Origin: Marinirhabdus sp963793275
Lineage (GTDB): Bacteria > Bacteroidota > Bacteroidia > Flavobacteriales > Flavobacteriaceae
Direction: 5' to 3'
Assembly: GCA_963793275.1 (NCBI GenBank)
Contig: CAWBZL010000003.1
Span: forward strand, 1,488,001-1,552,000
Length of the DNA stretch: 64,000 bases
Each line of letters begins with the position of its first letter. The stretch's first letter is position 1. The notes beneath the pieces are model-generated. The model was not told where the DNA came from. It saw nothing but the letters and a program-made list of their open reading frames with translations, and made no database searches. A program made the translations under genes and the position numbers. Shown here one piece after another: positions 55,063 through 64,000 of the stretch.

Positions 55063-55983
55063 ATGGCTGCCAATCCCCTACTTATTTGTGTGGTGGGTCC
55101 TACTGCCATTGGTAAAACTGCTTTAGCCATTGAAATTGCACGATATTTTTCTACGGAAATAATTTCGGCAGATTCCCGACAATTTTATAAAGAAATGACG
55201 CTGGGTACCGCTGTTCCCTCTGCGAAAGAACTTGCTGCAGTTCCGCACCATTTTATCCAAAACCGGAGTATTTTTGAACCCTACAATGTAGGCGATTTTG
55301 AAAAAGACGCTCTTACTACGCTTAAAAAGCTCTTTAAAAAGAACACTATAGTAGTTATGGTGGGTGGTTCGGGTTTGTATGTGGATGCTGTTGTAAAAGG
55401 TCTTGACACGTTTCCAAAGGTTTCTGAAATGATAAGGCTTCAACTTAATAAAGAATTTGAAGAAGGGGGATTGGCTCCTCTTCAGCAGGAATTAAAAAAT
55501 AAAGATCCTGCTTATTTTGAAAAAGCAGACATCCAGAACAAGCATAGAATAATTCGCGCTTTGGAAATTATTCGTGGAACGGGGAAACCTTTCTCTTCGT
55601 TTTTGAACCAGGGAGCTTCAAAAAGGAATTTCAATACGCTTTATATAGGCCTTACTGCTCAGCGACCTTTAGTGTACGAGCGTATAAACCTACGAGTAGA
55701 TAATATGATTGAAGAAGGCTTATTGGAAGAAGCTAAAAACCTGTATGAGCATAAGGAACTTAATGCTTTACAAACAGTTGGCTATAGAGAATTATTTCAG
55801 TTTTTTGATGGTGTTTTTACTGAAGAAGAGGCTATTTCAGAAATAAAAAAGAATACACGCAGGTTTGCAAAAAGACAAGGAACGTGGTTTCGAAGAAATG
55901 AGGCAATTGAGTGGTTTGAGTATACAACAGATCCCATAAAAATTATAGAATTTATTAAACACAAAAACGCCACCCCGAACTAA
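55063..55983 (+). CDS. miaA: tRNA dimethylallyltransferase
   Basis: The 306-residue enzyme attaches dimethylallyl to N6 of A37 in tRNAs reading codons that start with U. The P-loop CVVGPTAIGKTALA is at residues 9-22, SADSRQFYKEMTLGTA carries the catalytic Asp region, and QNKHRIIRALEII and YTEEEAISEIKKNTRRFAKRQGTWFRR are the tRNA-binding elements. The start lies one base after the channel stop codon. A bidirectional terminator overlaps its 3' end. Confidence 0.96.
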   Translation: MAANPLLICVVGPTAIGKTALAIEIARYFSTEIISADSRQFYKEMTLGTAVPSAKELAAVPHHFIQNRSIFEPYNVGDFEKDALTTLKKLFKKNTIVVMVGGSGLYVDAVVKGLDTFPKVSEMIRLQLNKEFEEGGLAPLQQELKNKDPAYFEKADIQNKHRIIRALEIIRGTGKPFSSFLNQGASKRNFNTLYIGLTAQRPLVYERINLRVDNMIEEGLLEEAKNLYEHKELNALQTVGYRELFQFFDGVFTEEEAISEIKKNTRRFAKRQGTWFRRNEAIEWFEYTTDPIKIIEFIKHKNATPN

Positions 55984-55997
55984 ATCAGGTGGCGTTT
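55965..55997. terminator. Bidirectional terminator overlapping the miaA 3' end
   Basis: AAACGCCACC (55965-55974) pairs perfectly with GGTGGCGTTT (55988-55997). The left arm lies inside the last miaA codons. It separates miaA from the convergent response regulator gene. Confidence 0.85.
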
Positions 55998-56019
55998 ATA
56001 ACACTTGCTATCATTAATA

Positions 56020-56736
56020 TTATTGGTCTACTTCGCTTTTAACCACCAAACGGAATCCTTCTCCGTGAATGTTGATAATCTCAACATCTTCATCTATGCT
56101 TAGGTATTTACGCAATTTGGCAATATACACATCCATACTACGTGAGGTAAAGTAGTTGTCGTCTCTCCATATTTTGGTCAACGCTAATTCACGTGGCATA
56201 AGATCGTTTTTATGTAGCGCGAGTAATCGTAGTAATTCGTTTTCTTTTGGAGACAGTTTACTAGGATCCTGCTTTTTATAGGTTAAGAAACGTAACTTAG
56301 AGTTTAAGTGGAAGTTTCCAATCTCAAATTCAAATTGCTTGCTGTCTGCAATAGAGTCTGTAGCCTTACGTTGGATGATTGCTTTAATTTTCATAAGCAA
56401 TACTTCACTGTCAAAAGGTTTGTTCAGGTAGTCATCTGCTCCTACTTTATACCCTTTTAGTACGTCTTCCTTCATTGCTTTTGCAGTAAGAAAAATAATA
56501 GGCACCTCTTCATTTTTCTCTCTAATTTCTTTAGCGAGAGTGAAGCCATCTTTATATGGCATCATGACGTCCAGGATGCAAAGATCGTAGTCGTCTTTTT
56601 TAAATTTTTCAAAACCCTCCATACCGTTTTTGGCATGAACCACATCGTAGTCGTTCATGGCTAAATAATCTTTTAATACGGTTCCAAAGTTTGGATCGTC
56701 TTCTACAAGTAGGATTTTTTTGTTTTCTGTTTCCAT
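56020..56736 (-). CDS. Response regulator, OmpR-like (RprY type)
   Basis: The 238-residue protein has a receiver domain with the acidic cluster EDD at residues 12-14, phospho-acceptor Asp56 in CILDVMMPYKD, and FLTAKAMKED with the conserved Lys. A winged-helix DNA-binding domain occupies about 135-235, ending EDVEIINIHGEGFRLVVK. It lies three bases downstream of a histidine kinase gene; together they resemble the RprX/RprY pair of Bacteroidota. The targets are not visible here. Confidence 0.93.
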   Translation of the reverse strand: METENKKILLVEDDPNFGTVLKDYLAMNDYDVVHAKNGMEGFEKFKKDDYDLCILDVMMPYKDGFTLAKEIREKNEEVPIIFLTAKAMKEDVLKGYKVGADDYLNKPFDSEVLLMKIKAIIQRKATDSIADSKQFEFEIGNFHLNSKLRFLTYKKQDPSKLSPKENELLRLLALHKNDLMPRELALTKIWRDDNYFTSRSMDVYIAKLRKYLSIDEDVEIINIHGEGFRLVVKSEVDQ

Positions 56737-56739
56737 AAG

Positions 56740-58302
56740 TTATGATATTAAGTGTAATTTAATGATGAAAGTACTTCCTTTATCTTTTTCACTTTCCACG
56801 TAAATTTCGGCATCGTGATCTTCAAGGATACGCTTTACATAAGCCAAACCGAGCCCGTGCCCTTTTACGTTGTGAATGTCTCCGGTATGTTCCCGGTAAA
56901 ATTTTTCGAATATTTTTTTCTGAACAGCTTTTGTCATCCCAATTCCCTGATCTCTTATCTTTAAAACGATGGTGTTTTTTACATTTTCTGTATACACATC
57001 AAGCTTTGGTGCTTCTTCAGAATATTTTATACCGTTATCAAGAATATTAACAACAACATTGGTGAGGTGAGAGTCGTTTGCTAGGACTGAAGATTTTAAT
57101 GCTCCAAAATGAGTATTTATATAGCCACCTCTATCTTCAACAATAAGTTCTACGTGGGAAACGGCGTTTTCAATAATGTCGTGCAATTTAAGCCGCTCCT
57201 TGGGTAAGTCCAGTTCATTTTTTTCTAGTTTTGAAATACGCAGCACATTTTCTACCTGTGCGTGCATTCTTCTATTTTCGTCACGAATCATCCCCAGATA
57301 TCTTGTTAGAAACTCTTTATTGTCTTTTACTTTTGGGTTATTTAAAGCGTCTAAAGCCAGGTTAATTGTAGCAATAGGTGTTTTAAACTCGTGGGTCATA
57401 TTATTGATAAAGTCTGTTTTTATCTGAGAAATTTGTCTTTGCTTAAATAGTTGTGATAATGCACTACTATACGCCAGAACAATAACTCCTGTAAATATTA
57501 ATGACAATACAGCCATCCCCAGTATGGAATTAAGCACTTCTCGCTTCTGGCCTGGAAAACCCACAAATAACTGGTATTGAGTTTTAAGATCTTCATTTAC
57601 AAATAAAGGTGTGCTGTATGTATTTTCAGGATCTACTTCAAAATTGTCTGATTGTACTTTGGTCGCAAGATTTTTACTGAAGACAGCATACTCAAAAGGC
57701 GACGTAATTCCCCTTTCATTTAATTCGTTTGTAAGGAATTTCTCAATTTCATCTTTACTAACGCGTTGGTGAATTGGCTTTTTTTCTGAAATATTTTTGA
57801 AAGCAGACTCAAATTCTTTCTTTTCAAAGTCGGTTAATCTACTTATTGTTTCAAATCTATCTATCGCCGCTTCGGCTCCATCAACCGGATCTTTAATGAC
57901 TGCTTTTTCTCTTCTGTTAGTAATTCTTTTAAATTTTATACTATCAATTTCAGTATCAAAAACACTTGTAGAAAGTTTAAAGTCTTCGGAAAGTATACTG
58001 TTGTAGAAAACACTCTTTTCTTGGTTGCCGTCGTCTCTAATAGCATATAACAATTCGTTAACCGTAATCTCGTCAGGATTTCCCAGGCTATCTACCAAGT
58101 CACTGTATAAATAATAGTACTCATCTAATTCTCTTTCCTGAATAGATCTAGCAACATTTAATAATGAATTTTTTACTGTAGAACTGAACTGGTCGTCCTT
58201 TGTTTTATAAGAGTTAGAAATCCAATAGCCTTGAACAAAAATTATCCCAAGAAGGGATAAACTCATCAATAGGATAAGAAAGACAAATAGTTTTTTGTTC
58301 AT
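56740..58302 (-). CDS. Sensor histidine kinase (RprX type)
   Basis: The 520-residue membrane kinase has an N-terminal transmembrane helix (residues 5-28), a periplasmic sensor domain of about 220 residues, a second helix near 262-284, then HisKA with MTHEFKTPIATINLALDAL (His304). The ATPase domain carries NVVVNILDNGIKYSEE, KIRDQGIGM and GHGLGLAYVKRI. It lies immediately upstream of its cognate response regulator. The periplasmic domain has no sensor fold I recognise. Confidence 0.93.
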   Translation of the reverse strand: MNKKLFVFLILLMSLSLLGIIFVQGYWISNSYKTKDDQFSSTVKNSLLNVARSIQERELDEYYYLYSDLVDSLGNPDEITVNELLYAIRDDGNQEKSVFYNSILSEDFKLSTSVFDTEIDSIKFKRITNRREKAVIKDPVDGAEAAIDRFETISRLTDFEKKEFESAFKNISEKKPIHQRVSKDEIEKFLTNELNERGITSPFEYAVFSKNLATKVQSDNFEVDPENTYSTPLFVNEDLKTQYQLFVGFPGQKREVLNSILGMAVLSLIFTGVIVLAYSSALSQLFKQRQISQIKTDFINNMTHEFKTPIATINLALDALNNPKVKDNKEFLTRYLGMIRDENRRMHAQVENVLRISKLEKNELDLPKERLKLHDIIENAVSHVELIVEDRGGYINTHFGALKSSVLANDSHLTNVVVNILDNGIKYSEEAPKLDVYTENVKNTIVLKIRDQGIGMTKAVQKKIFEKFYREHTGDIHNVKGHGLGLAYVKRILEDHDAEIYVESEKDKGSTFIIKLHLIS

Positions 58303-58376
58303 CCATCAAAAGTAAGATTTTAACATTTAGCCTTCTGTTGGTTTAACCAAATGTTAACACTATGGAACGAACGTTA

Positions 58377-58961
58377 TTACTGGGATATTGAGAGTTCTTT
58401 ATGTAGTTGAAGTACTTCTTTTTTTGTTTTCTTCAATTCGATATTTTCGATTACCGAATGCGCTAATTTCATCTTTTTTTTGTCACTCCACTGATTTCTC
58501 ATTCGGGATTTAATTTCTGCAAGCGTACTGTTATCTCTTTGAAGAAGCCTTTCAATTTTTAGTTTTTCGGGAGCGGTTATTAAAATAGTGTGATCACAAT
58601 CCTTATAGCCTCCATTTTCAAATAATATTGCAACTTCTTTAATGCAGTAAACTGCCTCTTGTTTTTTTGCCCAACGTTTAAAATGAGCTTTTACTTTTGG
58701 ATGAATAATAGCATTTACTTGCTGTAAAAGTTTGGTATCATTAAAAATTTTAGACGCCACGAAGGGTTTATTAAGTCCGTCTGTAGTATAGGCATCGGGT
58801 CCTAAAAGTTCGGTAAGTTTTCTTCTAATTACCTTAGAAGAATTGGTGAGTTTTTTTGCTTCTACATCGGCAATGTAGACCGGAACACCCAAATTTTTAA
58901 ACATTTTTGCCACTGTAGTTTTCCCACTCCCTATACCTCCAGTAAGTCCTACAATTTTCAT
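58377..58961 (-). CDS. coaE: Dephospho-CoA kinase
   Basis: The 194-residue P-loop kinase carries out the last step of coenzyme A synthesis. IVGLTGGIGSGKTTVAKMF is at residues 3-21, VPVYIADVEAKKLTNSS contains the CoA-binding Asp, and the lid region RLLQRDNSTLAEIKSRMRNQWSDKKK is present. It lies 7 bases after the CdaR/YbbR-like gene in the same orientation and shares the minus-strand cluster with RprX/RprY-like genes. Confidence 0.95.
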   Translation of the reverse strand: MKIVGLTGGIGSGKTTVAKMFKNLGVPVYIADVEAKKLTNSSKVIRRKLTELLGPDAYTTDGLNKPFVASKIFNDTKLLQQVNAIIHPKVKAHFKRWAKKQEAVYCIKEVAILFENGGYKDCDHTILITAPEKLKIERLLQRDNSTLAEIKSRMRNQWSDKKKMKLAHSVIENIELKKTKKEVLQLHKELSISQ

Positions 58962-58968
58962 TTAAAAA

Positions 58969-59916
58969 TTATTTAAAAATTAAAAAATCTATCTTTTTAG
59001 TTAGCATTTCTATGTTCTTTGCATCTTTGGGTGCAGTAACCAGTGTGGGCGTTATAAAATTTTCTTCTTTATTTCTCTGCTCATAATCACATACTAACTC
59101 AAAATCCTGGGCTGTAATGGCTGCGAATTTTTCGATAGGGACGGTAAATGTTATTTCTATTCTTTCGGGTATTATTTTTAAGGTAGTTTTGGCAGGTACA
59201 TTTATGAGTTTTATAGGAAGCAACAACTTTTTCTGTGCAAATTCTTTTACGGTTTGTTTTACGGTAACCGTTGTTGTTTTTGAATTTAATTCGGCAAAAG
59301 GTAATTCTTCGAGGGAAATTTTGCTGGAGATATTTTCATCTACGTTTTGTAAGACCAGTTCTTTTGTAACAATGCTTTGTATAGAGTCCAGCAATCTCCT
59401 GGGGCCTGCAACATTTATAGAATCTGGAACTGCCACGAGTGAGTCTGTCTTTTTAAATCCTTGTTTATAAGTGATTAAAGCATTTACAACTACTGGTATT
59501 TTTTTAGATTGCACTCCTTGCAGGTCTATATTCAGTTCGGCTTTTGAAAGATTCCTAATGCTTCCCCGAAAATTAATTTGTTCTCCAATCTCTTCTTTTA
59601 AATTATCACTCGGAATAATTGCTTTTTTGGTATTGTCATCAAAATATTTAGAAACATCTACTATAACAGTAGGTTGCTTCATCTTATAGATTAAAAAATC
59701 GAACCCGTTGGATGTAATGTCAAAAGTTATGCTGTCTATATTGTCATCGTTTAATAAATAATTTTCCGGCAAATTTGTGTACTCTAATTTTGCTTCAATT
59801 TTTGCAGTATTCTCTTTTGAAAATTTTGTGAGCGCCCAGAAAATAATGGCTAACAGCAAAAAGAAAAAGAACATATTCAGTTTTATACTTCTAAACGATT
59901 TTTTTGAAACTGCCAT
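58969..59916 (-). CDS. CdaR/YbbR-like domain protein
   Basis: The 315-residue protein has a single N-terminal membrane anchor (residues about 10-28) followed by YbbR-type repeats: KIPVVVNALITYKQGFKKTDSLVAVPDSINVAGPRRLLDSI and KKLLLPIKLINVPAKTTLKIIPERIEITFTVP. In Firmicutes CdaR regulates the diadenylate cyclase CdaA, but CdaA is not in the window and such a role here is inference. It sits between a glycosyltransferase and coaE, an arrangement common in this family. Confidence 0.82.
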   Translation of the reverse strand: MAVSKKSFRSIKLNMFFFFLLLAIIFWALTKFSKENTAKIEAKLEYTNLPENYLLNDDNIDSITFDITSNGFDFLIYKMKQPTVIVDVSKYFDDNTKKAIIPSDNLKEEIGEQINFRGSIRNLSKAELNIDLQGVQSKKIPVVVNALITYKQGFKKTDSLVAVPDSINVAGPRRLLDSIQSIVTKELVLQNVDENISSKISLEELPFAELNSKTTTVTVKQTVKEFAQKKLLLPIKLINVPAKTTLKIIPERIEITFTVPIEKFAAITAQDFELVCDYEQRNKEENFITPTLVTAPKDAKNIEMLTKKIDFLIFK

Positions 59917-59933
59917 GGAATATCTACTTCGTT

Positions 59934-60938
59934 TTATTTAAAAAATAAATCAGGGAATTGTTTTTCAGGATCTCTTCCCAGCCATGAAATATAGAATGTA
60001 GATTTCAAAAATGCTAGTCCGTAGCCAAAAAACTGAATAAAAACAGCCAAAATTACCATACACCCAATAGTAATGCTTTTATTTTTAATACCAGCGTCTA
60101 TAAAAAGCACACTTAAATATAAGAGTAATGGTACGAGAAACAGAGGCGTACCAGCAATTGCTAAAATTATTGAAGTCATTGTGAATAGCACAAATAAGGT
60201 TGGGAACCAAAATGTGATTTTTGCTGCATTAGGGTGCCATTTATTTAAAATGGGACGTACCATACCAAATTTCTTTACTTGAGTATGAAATTTTGACCAC
60301 GAAATTCTTCTTTTATGAAATACATAAGCATTTGGAATAAAAACGGTTTTAAAGCCAGCTTTTACAATGCGTTGTGATAAATCCGGATCTTCTCCCGGAT
60401 GTATTTTTGAGAATCCCTGTGTACTATTAAATGCTTTTTTTGAAATACCCATGTTGAAACTTCTGGGCTCAAAGGTATTTACGCTTCTTTTATTGCCTCT
60501 AATGCCTCCTGTTGTTAAGAAAGATGTCATGGTGTAGTTTATTGCTTTTTGTAAAGGTGTGAAGTTAGCGTGTGCTCCATCTGCACCTCCATAACAATCT
60601 ACATACGTATTCTCCAAAAAATAATCTACTGTTTCTAAATAGTGAGGAGGAAGCAGGCAATCTGAATCTAAAATTATAAAGTAATTCCCTTTGGCTTTCT
60701 TCATACCATAGTTTCGGGAATCGCCGGGTCCGGAGTTTTGTTTGTAGTAATATGAAATAGAAAGTTTTTCAGAAAAATAACGAATTATTTCTTCAGAGCT
60801 TTCGGAGCTTCCATCTTCCACAATTACTATTTCAAAAGGTTTGTTAAAAGAAAGTACCTGAAAGCTCTCCAGAAGTTCTTTAATTTCCTGGGGCCTGTTA
60901 TATACTGGGATAATAAATGAATAGAATCGTTCCTTCAT
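59934..60938 (-). CDS. Glycosyltransferase family 2 with C-terminal membrane helices
   Basis: The 334-residue protein has a GT-A fold starting FYSFIIPVYNRPQEIKELLESF, with EDGSSESSEEII, the metal site ILDSDCLLPPHY, and HPGEDPDLSQRIVKAGF with the ED acid motif. Three membrane helices occupy about residues 245-310. It probably transfers a sugar to an envelope lipid or glycan; the donor is unknown. It lies 18 bases upstream of the CdaR/YbbR-like gene and heads the minus-strand cluster ending in the response regulator. Confidence 0.88.
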   Translation of the reverse strand: MKERFYSFIIPVYNRPQEIKELLESFQVLSFNKPFEIVIVEDGSSESSEEIIRYFSEKLSISYYYKQNSGPGDSRNYGMKKAKGNYFIILDSDCLLPPHYLETVDYFLENTYVDCYGGADGAHANFTPLQKAINYTMTSFLTTGGIRGNKRSVNTFEPRSFNMGISKKAFNSTQGFSKIHPGEDPDLSQRIVKAGFKTVFIPNAYVFHKRRISWSKFHTQVKKFGMVRPILNKWHPNAAKITFWFPTLFVLFTMTSIILAIAGTPLFLVPLLLYLSVLFIDAGIKNKSITIGCMVILAVFIQFFGYGLAFLKSTFYISWLGRDPEKQFPDLFFK

Positions 60939-60961
60939 TCAGCAAATATAATGAACTAAAT

Positions 60962-60995
60962 AAAAAAGCCGCCTTAGTTTTACCAAGGCGGCTTT
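60962..60995 (-). terminator. Intrinsic terminator of the 986-residue T9SS gene
   Basis: AAAGCCGCCTT (60965-60975) pairs perfectly with AAGGCGGCTTT (60985-60995), loop of nine bases, and the A-run at 60962-60967 gives the U-tract for minus-strand transcription. Confidence 0.9.
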
Positions 60996-61017
60996 CATTT
61001 AATTTAGTTTGGAAAAA

Positions 61018-63978
61018 TTATTGTTTTACGATCTTGTAAATACCAACTTCTCCTTCTACAACTACTTTTAAGATGTAAGTTCCTACACTTAATGCAGCTA
61101 CATCCAGACGGGTGCTACTAGCACCAACTTGCTGCTCTACTACTGTTTGTCCTAAAATGTTATAGATAGCTGCGCTGTCTATGCTTCGGGCTCCTGCATC
61201 CAGATTCAACTCATTGTTGGCCGGGTTAGGGAAATACGTAAAGCCATCTACAACAGCATCACCTACTCCAAGGAAGAAATCACCATCTATGACAATGTCT
61301 GTAACTCCTTCGTGGTTGGCTACATACACATAGTATGCCTGCCCTGCCACTACCGGGATAGATGTTGTAACTCCTGGTACACACTGGTTATCGAACCAGT
61401 CTACCAACGTAAGATCTGTCTCAACAGCTTCCTCATTTGGAGCCGTGTAGAACGTTACTGATGTATAGCCTGCAGGTGAAACTACTGTTGCGGTAGCAGT
61501 TCCATTATTCTCAGGAACAAAGTTATACCAAACACCCAATACACCCGCATTATCACAGTTTGCCGGAGTTCCTCCTGCTTCTGTCGTTGCTGCCGGCATT
61601 GGTACTGATGGGTCTGTATAAGGTAAACCTGCTTCATCTACATCTATAGAATTAACAATCATATCGTTAAATGGCGGTACTGGAGTACAACTTAAGTTAA
61701 GTGAAAAATCTCCTGAACTTCCCGTACCAAATCCATTTACAAGGATATAATAGGTTGAACTACCATCGCCCTGAAAAGAAACTTCAGACTGCAATCCACA
61801 ACTATCATCGTTCTCTGCAACACAAACTAACGTACCACAGTCTCCAGAGTAAACTACAAGTTTACTATCATAAGTAGTACCACCGTCACATAATGAAACG
61901 GTATAGTCTGTTACCAAACCAGAAGTATCGTCTATAACATACCAAACACCAGGTGAGTTGTTGCCAGCTCCACAATCAGGCGAACCTGCATCTGGGGTAG
62001 CAAATTCTGTAGAACCTAAAACAGTTTCTCCACAACTAATATCAATCGCATCATCACATAGATCGTTCTCTGCAACCGGATTACACGTAACAGCTAAGCT
62101 AAAGGCTCCGGCGCTTGTTCCAAAACCTTCAACAGCTACATAATATGTAGTGGTACCGTCTGATAAAAATGAAACTTCAGACTGCAATCCACAACTATCA
62201 TCATTAGCTGCTACAACAGCTCCACCACAAGCATCAAATACTGTTAGTAAAGAATCGTATCCTGTACCACCATCACATAAAGAAAAGGTTATTAGTTCTG
62301 CTGTTCCTGATCCTGTGAATGAATACCAAGCATCCGGAGATGCATTCGCTCCACCAGTATCTGTATTGGTTGTGGTATCTCCTGTTTCTGTATCACCACA
62401 TTCCATAGCAATGGCTCCTGAACATTCGTCGTTTGTAAGTACAGGTGAAGTAAGTGGAATACTTACCCACATCATTTGCTGAAAGCCAGCTGGAGTGAAT
62501 CCGCCTATTAAAGTACTAGTTCCTGTGGCTGCATCAATACTTCTCCATTCTGCAGTAAAGGCTGTATTATTGAATGCAGCCCAGTACAACATATCTGTAT
62601 TGTCATCAACGGTAAGTTCCTGACCAAATTCTGAATTTATGCCGGTTGCACCTACAAGCGTAGCTAAACCAGTAGCAAGATCTATAGTATACAATGAATC
62701 ATCGACATTATTAACTGTATAGGCAACATCGTTACCATCAATTGCTAACGCAAAATTGAACCCAATTCCATTTGCGCCTACCAAAGTACTAGTAAAAGCC
62801 GTTAGATCTACTGTATATAGACTTCCAGCAGCTGTAGTGTTATCTAATCCTAAAGCGTATGCCTGACCAGAACTATCCACATCCATTGCAGCCCAAAATG
62901 AGTTCGCGGGCGGTGTTATAGTTCCTAAGGTAGTATATACACCTGTAGCAAAATCTATACTAAGAATGGTGCCTAATTCTCCTAAAATAATTCCTAACCC
63001 AGGGTTATTTGGATCTGGAATAATACCAGCTTCATAATCTGCCGTAGTTGGACCTACTACTGTAAATCCGGCAGGATCTGTAATTTCAAAATTAATATAT
63101 TCATCGTCAATGCCCTCACCTGCATAGATCATATCCATAGCAGGTGGAGGAGTTGTTCCGCCTTCTTCAATAGTTAAGGTATCAATACCAATATAATCTG
63201 AGTTATTTCCTAATGGTCCGGCATCAGTAACCCAATATCTAAAAGCAACACGGGTGTTTACAGTTCCTGTTAATCCAGTTACCGTTGCTGTAAATTGTGT
63301 CCAAACTTCCGGATATCCCATAGATGCTAAAGTTGGATTAATTTCTAATAAAAGTTCTGTGTAAGAACCTACATCTGTTGAGTTTGCAGGGTCTGTATCT
63401 GCTCCGGTTGGGTCAATTCGAACTTCCAGTCTGTCCGGGAAATCAAACCCGGGGGTTGTTTCCGAAGAACGGCTCCAAAATATAATCTCATCTCCATTTT
63501 CCAAATCAAGTGGAGGAGTGATCATAAAATTATTGATAACTGAACCACTTGTACTGTTAAAATTTGCTCCTATATATGACTCTGGTGCGCCAGCTTGCGA
63601 TGGAAATGATAAAGGATTACCCTGAAACCAATCTGAAGCTGGAGCATCACTAGCATTAACAAGATCAAAACCTGCACCTGGAAGCGTAGTGATATCGTCA
63701 AAATTTTCTGTCAGCAATGTTGCCATACGGCTATTACTAGAAGATTGACTGCTTAAGTATGATCTAAGAATTTGCAATTCTTTTTCGGTAAAAACATCAG
63801 TAACTTTTGCAGTTACTTGGTTTCCCATTGCTTCATAACGATCTACTACATCTGCTAATAACGAAGCCTGAGCGGTAGTATTTTGAGCTGTTCGAGCTCC
63901 ATTTTGTTGTGAAATCTGAGCTTGCGTTGTTACTACAAAGCACAAAGCAATACCCCACAAGAGTGTAATTTTTTTCAT
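61018..63978 (-). CDS. Large T9SS-secreted protein with jelly-roll and repeated PPC-like domains
   Basis: The 986-residue protein has a signal peptide (MKKITLLWGIALCFVVTTQAQ). A choice-of-anchor-J-like jelly roll spans about 85-275 (LTENFDDITTLPGAGFDLVN to SDYIGIDTLTIEEGG). A beta-propeller-like segment (about 285-510) with GLDNTTAAGSLYTVDL and LATLVGATG repeats follows. Two tandem PPC-like domains (about 520-640 and 645-765) each carry SLCDGGT.YDS and DDSCGLQSEVSF, and a third diverged copy precedes a sorting domain ending IYKIVKQ. Surface display through the type IX system is expected. No catalytic domain is recognised, so an adhesive or structural role is likely. A 32-base exact DNA repeat joins the two PPC-like copies. 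Confidence 0.88.
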   Translation of the reverse strand: MKKITLLWGIALCFVVTTQAQISQQNGARTAQNTTAQASLLADVVDRYEAMGNQVTAKVTDVFTEKELQILRSYLSSQSSSNSRMATLLTENFDDITTLPGAGFDLVNASDAPASDWFQGNPLSFPSQAGAPESYIGANFNSTSGSVINNFMITPPLDLENGDEIIFWSRSSETTPGFDFPDRLEVRIDPTGADTDPANSTDVGSYTELLLEINPTLASMGYPEVWTQFTATVTGLTGTVNTRVAFRYWVTDAGPLGNNSDYIGIDTLTIEEGGTTPPPAMDMIYAGEGIDDEYINFEITDPAGFTVVGPTTADYEAGIIPDPNNPGLGIILGELGTILSIDFATGVYTTLGTITPPANSFWAAMDVDSSGQAYALGLDNTTAAGSLYTVDLTAFTSTLVGANGIGFNFALAIDGNDVAYTVNNVDDSLYTIDLATGLATLVGATGINSEFGQELTVDDNTDMLYWAAFNNTAFTAEWRSIDAATGTSTLIGGFTPAGFQQMMWVSIPLTSPVLTNDECSGAIAMECGDTETGDTTTNTDTGGANASPDAWYSFTGSGTAELITFSLCDGGTGYDSLLTVFDACGGAVVAANDDSCGLQSEVSFLSDGTTTYYVAVEGFGTSAGAFSLAVTCNPVAENDLCDDAIDISCGETVLGSTEFATPDAGSPDCGAGNNSPGVWYVIDDTSGLVTDYTVSLCDGGTTYDSKLVVYSGDCGTLVCVAENDDSCGLQSEVSFQGDGSSTYYILVNGFGTGSSGDFSLNLSCTPVPPFNDMIVNSIDVDEAGLPYTDPSVPMPAATTEAGGTPANCDNAGVLGVWYNFVPENNGTATATVVSPAGYTSVTFYTAPNEEAVETDLTLVDWFDNQCVPGVTTSIPVVAGQAYYVYVANHEGVTDIVIDGDFFLGVGDAVVDGFTYFPNPANNELNLDAGARSIDSAAIYNILGQTVVEQQVGASSTRLDVAALSVGTYILKVVVEGEVGIYKIVKQ

Positions 63979-64000
63979 GATTTAATTTAGTTTATAGTTA

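Noticed and set aside
1..64000. CRISPR array, prophage, integrative element or defence island
   Set aside because: No regularly spaced repeats, integrase, transposase, phage structural or known defence genes were seen; gene content is mostly core and envelope functions.

Overview
The window looks like an AT-rich chromosomal segment from the Bacteroidota, most likely a marine member of the Flavobacteriaceae. Supporting signs are promoters of the TTG-N17-23-TAnnTTTG type in front of several genes, weak or absent Shine-Dalgarno sequences, four secreted proteins ending in Por/T9SS type A sorting domains, a BshB1 bacillithiol gene, a type B ribosomal protein L31, DUF4199 and CdaR/YbbR-like proteins, and an RprXY-like two-component pair. 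I name no species.

Layout. 1-4.1 kb: a truncated glutaminyl cyclase, the SRP RNA, an SDR oxidoreductase, a small transaldolase, an AI-2E-type membrane protein and a tRNA-His. 4.2-8.5 kb: BshB1 and a trans-sulfuration PLP enzyme on the minus strand, divergent from the hutI-hutG histidine-degradation pair. 8.5-14.6 kb: L31, DUF4199, a GT2 glycosyltransferase, a phosphohexomutase and an MsbA-like ABC exporter. 14.6-15.0 kb: a gene-free stretch with two tandem minus-strand small transcription units, each with its own promoter and terminator. 15.1-19.2 kb: an ECF sigma factor, a membrane protein and a periplasmic protein (probably one regulatory operon), an Asp-box lipoprotein and an RsmB-like methyltransferase. 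19.3-24.6 kb: two paralogous T9SS-exported proteins, one intact and one carrying three frameshifts. 24.9-34.9 kb: purL, an M14 carboxypeptidase with a sorting domain, an acyl-CoA ligase, a thioredoxin/MsrA-like protein and a frameshifted cyclophilin. 35-37 kb: two envelope proteins of unknown function.

37.1-43.6 kb is a beta-oxidation operon: a MarR regulator, a hydratase/3-hydroxyacyl-CoA dehydrogenase fusion, a disrupted four-helix-bundle gene, a thiolase and an acyl-CoA dehydrogenase. The acyl-CoA ligase at 31 kb and the 3-hydroxybutyryl-CoA dehydrogenase at 49.8 kb serve the same metabolism. 43.7-55.9 kb holds mixed housekeeping and accessory genes, including an M28 peptidase, a Gfo/Idh/MocA oxidoreductase, DUF3703, DUF1015, a YggS PLP protein, an exonuclease/GIY-YIG fusion, a potassium channel with a zinc-ribbon tail, and miaA. 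56-61 kb on the minus strand carries glycosyltransferase, CdaR/YbbR-like, coaE, sensor kinase and response regulator. 61-64 kb is a 986-residue T9SS cargo protein.

Several genes are disrupted: the T9SS paralogue, the cyclophilin, the four-helix-bundle gene, an NTF2-like remnant, and an exonuclease without a standard start codon. These may be real decay or base-call errors; the sequence alone cannot decide. No CRISPR array, integrase, transposase, prophage or recognisable defence island was seen. The least explained feature is the pair of small minus-strand transcription units at 14.6-15.0 kb.
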